A stretch of DNA of 17,500 nt from Halocaridina rubra (lineage: Eukaryota > Arthropoda > Malacostraca > Decapoda > Atyidae). Each line of letters opens with the position of its first letter. Within the stretch, counting starts at the first letter, position 1. The stretch is from the NCBI GenBank assembly GCA_037179515.1, contig JAXCGZ010007586.1:75001-92500 (forward strand), given 5' to 3'. The notes beneath the pieces were generated by a model. The model worked only from the letters and a program-made list of their open reading frames with translations. It ran no database searches and was not told where the DNA came from. Shown one piece after another: positions 10,023 through 17,500 of the stretch. Both the position numbers and the translations under genes were made by a program.

Positions 10023-11977
10023 ACATTTATTTCCATTTTGTACAATGGTTATTCAACATTAATAGTAACTTATAAGTAGACATGTAATTAAAATAATAAA
10101 TAAGAGGGTTAGACATATAGTTAAATTAAATGTAGCTTTCATAGAAAATAATAATGCTGTAATAAAAATGTTAACAATAATGTTAATAATAAAGTAGTAA
10201 GTATGACACTAGATACAGGATCGTTATTATCGGCATCATTTCCATATTTGTTTCCTTACAATGAGAATAATTAGTTCTTAATGAGCAGCAACTATTTGTC
10301 CAAAAGAAAACTATATAGTTTGCCTTTGAAAGCTGTGAAGGAGGATGCATTTTTAAGATGCTCTGGAATATTATTCCAGAGTGTTGGCCCTTTGATAGTG
10401 ATCATCTTTGAACCTGCTTCTGTGTTTGTTCTGTGAATAAAGAGCTCACTGCTCTGTCTTGTGTTGGTTCCCCTTATATCAATGACTGTTTTTAAATCAA
10501 ATAGCCAGCTAGGATGATGATGGTCCAAAATTGTGAATACAGAAACATGAATAGCATAAGTGACCTTGTTTTCTGCCTGCAACCACCCAAGTTTATTGAG
10601 AGCTGGTGTGATGTGGTCATATTTTCTTATTCCACCCAGGGCAACTCGAGCTGCAATATTAATAAGAATCTGTATTCTGTTTATCTGAGTCTTAGTGGTA
10701 GCTCCCCAAACAGTTGTGCAGTAAGTAATGTGACTTAAGGCTAGAGATTCAAACACAGTTATTCGAGTGGTAGTCTCAAAATTGTCTTGTATACGTGATA
10801 AGTACATTAATGTTCCTGTAACTTTTTTGCATACTATATCTATGTGGGAATCAAACAACCTGTGGTTATCAAAGTGAATTCCTAGGTTTTTGACTGTTTT
10901 GCTAGGTGTGATAATACTGTCGCAAAAATTAATTGTTGTGTTTTCTGGAATTTGTGCTATGTGGGACCTTGAACCAATAAACATGCATTGTGTTTTACTT
11001 TCGTTAATTAACAGCCCAATTTCTTGAAAGTAGGTTTTAATTTTTGACAGAGTGTTTTCTGCTTTTAGAGTTAGCTGTGGGAGATTATTAATATCACCAC
11101 TAAGGAGTAGTTGAGTGTCATCTGCATATTGTACGACTAGACAGTCAGAAATGAAAGAAGATAGATCATTTACGTAAATGGAGAAGAGGATAGGACCAAG
11201 TACTGATCCCTGTGGAACTCCAAATGATAAATTTATTGGCACAGAGATAATGTTGTTAATTTATAGACTGTTTATGATTAGATAGATACTCGCTAAACCA
11301 GCTTGGATCAATATTTAAGTTAGTACATTTACTTAAAAGAATTTCATGGTTTACACTGTCGAAGGCTTTTGATAAGTCCAATAATACAAGCAGAGATATT
11401 TTTTTTCATATCTATATTATTATAGATACTATTCGCAACTTTAAGGAGTGCAGTTTCCGTCTAGAGTTTCGGTCTGAAACCATGTTGGTTAATAGATAAT
11501 AGTCTATTTGACTCTAAATATGACATAAGTTGGCATGCAACATTTTTTTCTAATATTTTAGAGAAAATGGGTAGCAGGGAAATGGGACGATAGTTTGTCA
11601 CATCTTCTCTGTCCCCCTTTTTATGCAGAGGTATTACATGTGATATTTTCCAAGAGTCAGGAAACATTTTAGTAACAATGGAAGTGTTCATAATAGTTAG
11701 AATATAGGATGCAATCATGGGTAGAGCATCTTTGATGAACTGAAATGGTATACCATCTGAACCATAAGAGCCAAAGCTTCTTAGGCTCTTTATGGTAAGA
11801 ATTATGGTAGCACAATCGATAGGATTTATCTTGAAGTACTCTCTTGTGCTTACATTGGAAGAAATTGTCATTTAAGCAATTACTCATATTCACTGAGTTG
11901 ATGTTTTCTTGAGTTTTTGCATATGTATTTTTTGCCAACGTTAGTAAAATAGTTATTATACAGAGAAACAATATACT
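10023..11977 (-). pseudogene. CR1/Jockey-type LINE reverse transcriptase pseudogene
   Basis: A minus-strand non-LTR reverse transcriptase is readable in pieces. At 11871-11461 are the finger motifs GSDGIPFQFI, HVIPLHKKGDREDVTNYRP and NQHGFRPKL. A TAG (11461-11463) replaces the expected Ser of the 'FRP+L-S-TETALL' stretch. Motif A (LLDLSKAFDSVNHEIL) lies at about 11390-11340, shifted by one base at an eight-A run (plus-strand T-run 11399-11406). A further shift near 11250-11262 precedes motif B (GVPQGSVLGPILF) and motif C (YADD) in the open stretch 11242-10292, which continues to a C-terminal LWNNIPEHLKN.SSF..FK tail. Upstream, LAKNTYAKTQENI is in yet another frame (shift near 11872). The 3' untranslated part has AATAAA and a GATTT-type tail. 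The endonuclease half is missing; SINE-A copy 2 begins at the 5' break. It is not functional as read. Confidence 0.9.
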
Positions 11978-12170
11978 GTGACCGCCGTGGCAGAGTAGTA
12001 ATGCTCGCGACTTTGATTCATCAGGTCGAGGAATCGCGGCACGCCACGGTCTGAGGTTAGGGAGGACATTCACTCAGGGTAACAGTCACACTTGCCAACA
12101 CCAAAGTCCTTCGTATGAAGGCACCATCCTAGCCCTTAGTAAAAAAAGGGAATCTGTGACGTAAAACCGA
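11978..12170 (+). mobile_element. tRNA-derived SINE-like repeat, copy 2 (SINE-A)
   Basis: This has the same order of blocks as the copies at 1129 and 14935. It starts with CCGTGGCAGAGTAG (A-box-like TGGCAGAGTAG), then AGGTCGAGG, CACGGTCTGAGGTTAG, CAGGGTAAC, AAAGTCCTTCG.ATGAAGGC, CCTAGCCCTTAGTA and the end GTGACGTAAAACCGA. It is the most diverged copy, with a damaged B box (GAATCGCGGCACG). It sits at the 5' end of the LINE pseudogene, so either it inserted there or the LINE was truncated next to it. Confidence 0.8.
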
Positions 12171-12487
12171 TCACTTACTGAGAAACAACCTATTAAATCA
12201 CTGAGGCTCTTCATTAAGAAACGAGAAATGAAACAGAACATTCTTAAAATGCTATGACTAACAAACAACATGAGCAAAATATGAAGGGCAGAGCTTCCTC
12301 ATTGTTAAATAGTCAAGTCATATTTGTGTTAAGATTTAATATGCTAGAAGGAGAATCATCAGTTTCACCTTGAAATTAGATGTGACGTTCATGACTTCAA
12401 CATGAAGAGCATTCGCTTGCCCTCTCATGTACTTCACAACAACACTTGACACCATGAAGTAAACAAGTCTGGATTAATGTTTAAGCG
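12171..12487. other. Spacer, nothing recognised
   Basis: About 320 bp between SINE-A copy 2 and the next microsatellite. I cannot read the LINE frame continuing beyond the SINE here. The minus-strand 63-codon frame at 12086-12277 overlaps the SINE and is not a gene. Confidence 0.4.
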
Positions 12488-14306
<1,819 letters not shown>

Positions 14307-14324
14307 TGTGTGTGTGTGTGTGTG
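14307..14324. repeat. (GT)n at LINE 5' junction
   Basis: Nine GT dinucleotides lie immediately beyond the point where the LINE protein becomes recognisable. It is short, but the same motif and phase as the (GT)n at the element's other end. Confidence 0.95.
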
Positions 14325-14563
14325 ATTCTTGAACTGCAGGTGCTGGACTAGGTTTTCCATGTCATGGCAAATTAACCGTTAAAGTAGCTTATGAAGGTCC
14401 TCCTCTATTCTTTTTTGAAACCAACTGTGGTTGTCGGGTCTCACGAAAAAAGATCCTTGCCTAATGATGCTGTGGATGGCACAAACAATGTGGTGGTGGG
14501 AGGAAATTGTGGCAACCCTCTATTCAAAAAGAGCCCCTCTTTACTTGGGATATTGATGCCAGC
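14325..14563. other. Unassigned sequence between LINE and (GTAT)n
   Basis: About 240 bp with less extreme AT content than the surroundings. No protein family can be read on either strand. It could be part of another dispersed repeat. Confidence 0.35.
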
Positions 14564-14590
14564 GGTGTATGTATGTATGTATGTATGTAG
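14564..14590. repeat. (GTAT)n microsatellite
   Basis: Six GTAT units, leading directly into the TTAGG-like run. Confidence 0.95.
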
Positions 14591-14613
14591 TTAGGTTTGG
14601 TTAGGTTAGGTTT
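14588..14613 (+). repeat. Interstitial TTAGG-like telomeric repeat
   Basis: The run GTTAGGTTTGGTTAGG then TTAGGTTT contains three TTAGG units and one TTTGG variant. TTAGG is the standard arthropod telomere unit. A second run in the opposite orientation lies at 16352-16383. Confidence 0.75.
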
Positions 14614-14820
14614 ATTATGCTATTTAACCCAGACAGAAAACGATCTTCTGTGCCTGTCCAGAAATTTGTCGTTTGAGATGGCACTCACTCCGCTCTTCTA
14701 CTTTCTGTGATAACACAAGAGGCATGACACAGATAAGGCGAGTTCTCTTTAAGTACTTTGTGTTGAAGAAGCAAATGTGGACTTGACCAAAACTTACTCT
14801 TTAGCCTTGACCAGTGAATC
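14614..14820. other. Unassigned sequence, no gene supported
   Basis: A minus-strand frame is open over 14685-14879, but half of it is the tetranucleotide array and the rest matches no family I know. The part next to the array (about 14788-14820) resembles sequence beside the large (GTAT)n array at 16680, so it is probably a dispersed repeat. Confidence 0.4.
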
Positions 14821-14858
14821 CATACATACATACATGCATACATACATACATACATACA

Positions 14859-14888
<30 letters not shown>
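14821..14888. repeat. (CATA)n microsatellite
   Basis: About 16 CATA units (GTAT on the minus strand) with one GCATA variant. On the minus strand it is followed by TGGATTCACTGGTCAAGG, similar to the flank of the array at 16487-16680. Confidence 0.97.
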
Positions 14889-14890
<2 letters not shown>

Positions 14891-14934
14891 CTACTACCTG
14901 TAATTATAAGTTCTTGTATGGATACTTTAAAATG

Positions 14935-15110
14935 TAGTCACCGTGGCTCAAGCGGTAGCGTCCGCGACTTTGAGGCGTCAGGTCGAGGGTTCTTGCCCCG
15001 TCACGGTCTGAGGTTAGCAAGGGTAACGATTACGTTTGCCAAAGCAAGTCCTTTGCAAGAAGGCAACCGTCCAAGCCCTTGGTAGACTGATTCAGTGACG
15101 TAAAACCGGA
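14935..15110 (+). mobile_element. tRNA-derived SINE-like repeat, copy 3 (SINE-A)
   Basis: This is the best preserved tRNA-like head of the family. ACCGTG at the start can pair with CACGGT 62 nt later, as in an acceptor stem. The A box is TGGCTCAAGCGG, followed by an anticodon-arm-like CGCGACTTTGAGGCG and the B-box-like GGTTCTTGCCC. The body matches copy 1 closely and ends GTGACGTAAAACCG. Compared with copy 1 it lacks 13 nt between two AGGG repeats (copy 1 AAGGGCATACACTTAGGG, copy 3 AAGGG), a typical slippage deletion. It is too irregular in the D and anticodon arms to be a working tRNA gene. Confidence 0.85.
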
Positions 15111-15822
15111 ACAACATGCATGGAGACTTTAAAATAAATTAATAAGCGTACATGAAACGTATGACCCAGTGTTATTTATTTCATTGTCAATGTAGGTCGC
15201 GTGTATGAATGTACAATATGGAAAAGCCTTATTTTTGAAACTGACACGAGAGAGGGTATCTGTAGACTCGTCAGTGCATGAGCTAAACGTGAAACCAGGT
15301 AAAATCTAACTATCACGTGAGCTTATTTTCAGGCCTTTGAATAATGTCGATCAAATATTATGCTTCTAAATACCGAGTTGTAAATTTTATGTCAGTTTAT
15401 TACAGATCTGTTTGCATTTCAGCGCTAATCCCTGGAATTATTCCTTCGCTTATCAGGGTCTTCTAAAATTTAATCAATTTAATCTAGTTCCTTGCGCAGG
15501 TCTTCCACGCACCTTCACGAAACTTGGTAGAAAACTAATTAAAACTAAAAAAATAAATAAAAAAAAGAAACATTTGGTTAACTATAAAAGAAGTATATTT
15601 GAATTGATATTTATATTAACATAGTTTGGAGGCATTGCGATAAGGATTTCCGCCAAGCCAGATCGAAACCTTATTCATCAGTAAGGCATTCATTTCGTGG
15701 GACGTGAAAATTTCCCCCAAATCGCTCGAATTGTATACTGATAAGATATGCATGTATAAACTCGCATAATATAACAATAAAATTTTTCCTCATTTCACTC
15801 ATTTTTCGTGTGTTCGTTTTAG
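15111..15822. other. Upstream region of the innexin, nothing definite
   Basis: About 700 bp of AT-rich sequence before the 35-bp repeats. No TATA box at a convincing distance. The 70-codon frame at 15412-15624 is Lys/Asn-rich low-complexity sequence without family resemblance. Pyrimidine-rich stretches ending in AG near 15422 and 15822 could be splice acceptors. Confidence 0.4.
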
Positions 15823-15847
15823 AGTTCGCTAGACAGTCGTTCAGTGC
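15783..15847 (+). promoter_or_regulatory. Possible innexin 5' exon boundary or initiator
   Basis: There are two competing readings. A pyrimidine-rich stretch (15783-15820) ends in TTTTAG at 15822, a reasonable 3' splice site for a leader exon. Alternatively TTCAGTG at 15840-15846 resembles the arthropod initiator TCAGT, which would start transcription about 225 nt before the ATG. No downstream promoter element is seen at the expected spacing from that initiator. Neither reading can be settled without transcript data. Confidence 0.3.
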
Positions 15848-15849
15848 AG

Positions 15850-16059
15850 ACGTTCACTTTTCTGAAAGGTTTCTATCCGGACATACGTTCGCTTTTCTGA
15901 AAGGTTTCAATCCGGACATACGTTCACTTTTCTGAAAGGTTTCAATCCGGACATACGTTCGCTTTTCTGGAAGGTTTCAATCCGAACATACGTTCACTTT
16001 TCTGGAAGGTTTCAATCCGGATATACGTTAGTTTTTCTGAAAGGTTTCGATCCGGACAC
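15850..16059 (+). repeat. Six 35-bp tandem repeats immediately 5' of innexin ATG
   Basis: Six units of exactly 35 bp start at 15850, 15885, 15920, 15955, 15990 and 16025. Each contains ACGTTCRCTTTTCTG, AAGGTTTC and ATCCGGACAT; substitutions are scattered and no unit has an indel. The last unit ends 8 nt before the start codon. Because 35 is not a multiple of three and an in-frame TGA lies in the last unit, the array is not translated with the ATG. It would be leader or core-promoter sequence. Confidence 0.97.
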
Positions 16060-16067
16060 CTGAAACG

Positions 16068-16212
16068 ATGGCTTTCAGAGCCTTGTCGAAAGTGAAACTG
16101 AAAGTCGAAGTGAAACCAGTAGTTGACAGTTTCGCCTTCCGATTACATTATAAATACACACTTTTGATCTTTCTCGTTTCTGCATTTTTAGCCACGGCTT
16201 ATGACCTAGTGG
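16068..16212 (+). CDS. Innexin, first coding exon (partial gene)
   Basis: Innexins form invertebrate gap-junction channels and hemichannels in the plasma membrane. They have four membrane helices and two cysteine-bearing extracellular loops. This exon encodes 48 residues plus one base of codon 49. It has a basic cytoplasmic N-terminus, then DSFAFRLHYKYT (residues 20-31), the family hallmark D-x-x-x-FRLHY, and a hydrophobic first helix to about residue 46 (TLLIFLVSAFLATAYDLVG). The exon ends at donor GTGAGT (16213-16218), phase 1, completing Gly49, after which family members continue '-(D/E/N)-P-I-x-C'. Start choice: A at -3 and G at +4, and an in-frame TGA 30 nt upstream (16038-16040). The remaining roughly 300 residues must lie downstream of the window. 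Reading through the donor gives a stop at 16286, which fits no innexin. The paralogue cannot be determined. Confidence 0.87.
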
Positions 16213-16348
16213 GTGAGTATAGTGACAAAAATTTATTTAAAAGTTTAATGTTAGGTGCGTATTTTCAATCCCTGGGTCTTGTATAGAAGAGTAATCCCAG
16301 GTTGTTCAAGGGTTATCCATATTTACAGGGCAAGTCACATAAATTAAC

Positions 16349-16383
16349 CCAGCCTAACTTAAACTAACCTAACCTAACCTAGC
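16349..16383 (-). repeat. Interstitial TTAGG-like telomeric repeat, reverse orientation
   Basis: AACCTAACCTAACCTAG preceded by degenerate CCTAACTTAAACTAACC reads as (TTAGG)n on the minus strand: three exact units and several decayed ones. Confidence 0.75.
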
Positions 16384-16486
16384 AAGGCAATATACGGGGT
16401 TATTTAATATTAAATGGGGTTCTGCAGGTTACTTATCTTTACAAGATCCTCAATTTTTTATACTTTCATGGTTGCGCCTTCATTAC

Positions 16487-16680
16487 ATGTATGTATGTAT
16501 GTATGTATGTATGTATGTATGTATGTATGTATGTATGTATGTATGTATGTATGTATGTATGCATGTATGTATGTATGTATGTATGTATGTATGTATGTAT
16601 GTATGTATGTATGTATGTATGTATGTATGTATGTATGTATGTATGTATGCATGTATGTATGTATGTGTGTATGTATGCAT
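16487..16680. repeat. (GTAT)n microsatellite
   Basis: About 190 bp of GTAT units with scattered GCAT and GTGT variants. All reading frames are open because a 4-bp unit yields Met-Tyr-Val-Cys / Ile-His-Thr-Tyr polypeptides; none is a gene. Confidence 0.98.
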
Positions 16681-16799
16681 CCAATGGTCAAAGTTAGAGA
16701 GTAATTAACGACGAAATTGTATTCCAACCTTGATGTTAAGACATTCCCTGGTAGCCATTGCTAAGAATTTTAATGGACTCATTAGATGAGTTGCTGCTT

Positions 16800-16958
16800 C
16801 CCGTTTTATGTTAATCCTCTTTTTGGGGATGGGCACTGATTGGTTGGAGCAGAGGAATTAAGGCTGTAGGCCTCCTAAAGCCTCGTGGTAGGCTTGATTG
16901 CGGGTCTGTCACTTGCCGAGTAGAGTGCTCTAACCACTGCGCTACCGCCGTCCTCGAT
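16800..16958 (-). mobile_element. tRNA-headed SINE-like element, second family (SINE-B)
   Basis: On the minus strand the head GGCGGTAGCGCAGTGGTTAG contains a perfect pol III A box TAGCGCAGTGG (16934-16944), followed by GAGCACTCTACTCGGCAAG and a degenerate B-box region near GACCCGCAATCAAGCC. The body continues through CCACGAGGCTTTAGGAGGCC to a tail CCCATCCCCAAAAAGAGG then ATTAAC. It shares nothing obvious with SINE-A beyond the tRNA-like head. It is too diverged after the D arm to be a tRNA gene. The tail matches the C4/G4 hairpin seen elsewhere in the window. Confidence 0.65.
16808..16832. repeat. C4/G4 hairpin motif, copy 3, at SINE-B tail
   Basis: TTAATCCTCTTTTTGGGGAT then GGGCA: a one-mismatch version of TTAATCCCC..GGGG..GG(A/C)CA. 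Its position at the end of a tRNA-headed element suggests the other copies are also 3' ends of such elements. Confidence 0.5.
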
Positions 16959-17169
16959 TTAGTGGATAATTATAGAGAATGAATATACCATCATATTAAC
17001 GTTGAGAGTTTTTGGATCTGTTTTTAATTCCAACTTAACCTATTGAGGTATTTTTATACTCAAAATTCCGTGGTGCAATAGAGGCATCCTGCTGCACGCC
17101 GGTAATTGTAGTACAGTCATTGAAAATCGTTGTGTAAGATTGTGAAAGCAAACCTTATCTCATTTTTAG

Positions 17170-17171
<2 letters not shown>
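16959..17171. other. Spacer, nothing recognised
   Basis: No innexin exon, RNA or mobile-element signal seen between SINE-B and the (CT)n array. Confidence 0.4.

Positions 17172-17240
<69 letters not shown>
17172..17240. repeat. (CT)n microsatellite
   Basis: About 68 bp of uninterrupted CT dinucleotides. Confidence 0.98.
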
Positions 17241-17241
<1 letters not shown>

Positions 17242-17343
17242 AGACTTCCTGAGAGCACATTTGTATCCGTGTTTAAAAACGTTAATACATTGTAGTTGCA
17301 ACCTATATCTTTTTGTTTTTTTTAGGTTTCATGTATCACAGTA

Positions 17344-17374
17344 TTAATCCCCGCTCGAAAAGGGGTGGACACAA
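17344..17374. repeat. C4/G4 hairpin motif, copy 4
   Basis: TTAATCCCCGCTCGAAAAGG then GGTGGACACA. It shares TTAATCCCC with copies 2 and 3, and GGGGTGGACACA with copy 1. The following AGCAGATTGG resembles AGTAGACAATTTG after copy 1, so the similarity extends beyond the stem. Confidence 0.55.
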
Positions 17375-17500
17375 GCAGATTGGATGATTAGATATTCGCT
17401 AAAGACTTGGAAAAAAAAATCCTGTTACATCTGTCATATTCATTACGAATATCTTTATAACTGTCTGCCCTAGAGAATATATACATATTTCATCATTCTC

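Larger units (their letters stand above)
16213..17500 (+). other. Probable innexin intron 1 (incomplete)
   Basis: From the GTGAGT donor to the window end I see no sequence matching the expected next innexin segment (first extracellular loop with cysteines). The interval holds TTAGG-like, (GTAT)n and (CT)n repeats and a minus-strand SINE-like element. That all this is intron is inference from the strong donor and the truncated protein. Confidence 0.55.

Noticed and set aside
14937..15014. Functional tRNA gene at the head of SINE-A copy 3
   Set aside because: Acceptor-like pairing and A/B boxes exist, but the D and anticodon arms are irregular, the head continues into a repeated body, and two related copies have the same body. 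It is a SINE head.
15843..15875. Initiator plus downstream promoter element pair
   Set aside because: TCAGTG fits an initiator but the bases 27-32 nt further on do not fit the downstream element consensus, so only a weak initiator candidate is kept.
16068..16286. A complete 72-residue small protein
   Set aside because: The first 48 residues are innexin-like and stop resembling the family exactly at a GTGAGT donor; the remaining codons are better explained as intron.
16414..16727. Met-Tyr-Val-Cys and Ile-His-Thr-Tyr open frames, and similar ones at 14685-14879 and 14777-15085
   Set aside because: Artefacts of (GTAT)n; all frames are open because the unit contains no stop in these phases.
16900..16958. 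Functional tRNA gene on the minus strand
   Set aside because: The A box is perfect but the B box and anticodon arm are degenerate and no acceptor stem closes.
16213..17500. Second innexin exon inside the window
   Set aside because: No frame shows the expected first extracellular loop with its cysteines or the second helix; only repeats and unassigned AT-rich DNA are present.

Overview
This looks like nuclear DNA from an arthropod, most likely a decapod crustacean of the penaeid-shrimp type. The species call is inference. The evidence is the very high density of long pure microsatellites ((TA)n, (GA)n, (GT)n, (GTAT)n, roughly one eighth of the window by my count), TTAGG-type telomere-like runs, several degenerate non-LTR retrotransposons, tRNA-derived SINE-like repeats, and one exon of an innexin, a gap-junction family of invertebrates. 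There are no operons, ribosome binding sites or other bacterial features.

Layout. 1-2140: a possible small inverted-repeat transposon (79-372), then large (TA)n arrays with a SINE-like repeat (SINE-A copy 1) inside them. 2140-3130: a decayed plus-strand LINE reverse transcriptase, split exactly at its conserved GVPQ..LGP motif by a roughly 435-bp fold-back (hairpin) element. 3130-5700: AT-rich DNA with (GA)n, (GAAA)n and (AAT)n and no gene I can support. 5700-6520: a 27-bp exact duplication followed by a 37-bp minisatellite of about 16 units with higher-order order. 6940-7750: (GA)n, a compound (TAG)n/minisatellite and (TTC)n. 8285-9325: a degenerate minus-strand LINE 3' fragment with (TA)n on both sides. 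9410-9650: (CT)n-(CG)n followed by the last codons of another LINE. 9920-11977: a minus-strand LINE pseudogene whose 3' end abuts (GA)n and whose 5' side abuts SINE-A copy 2. 12490-14325: a CR1-like LINE fragment with an intact 3' half of its reading frame, bounded on both sides by (GT)n. 14560-15110: tetranucleotide arrays, TTAGG-like repeats and SINE-A copy 3. 15840-16212: the only host gene seen, an innexin first coding exon preceded by six 35-bp tandem repeats and ending at a GT splice donor. 16213-17500: probable intron 1 of that gene, with TTAGG-like, (GTAT)n and (CT)n repeats and a second SINE-like element on the minus strand.

How the parts relate. The innexin exon is the only part with a clear host function: it encodes the cytoplasmic N-terminus and most of the first membrane helix of a gap-junction subunit. 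Almost everything else is mobile-element and satellite turnover. The most striking pattern is that LINE and SINE boundaries keep coinciding with microsatellites, sometimes with the same motif on both sides. This suggests insertion into simple repeats, seeding of repeats by element tails, or both. I found no new enzymatic or defence system. The fold-back element, the repeated C-rich/G-rich hairpin motif, and the 35-bp repeats fused to the innexin 5' end are the candidates most worth checking.
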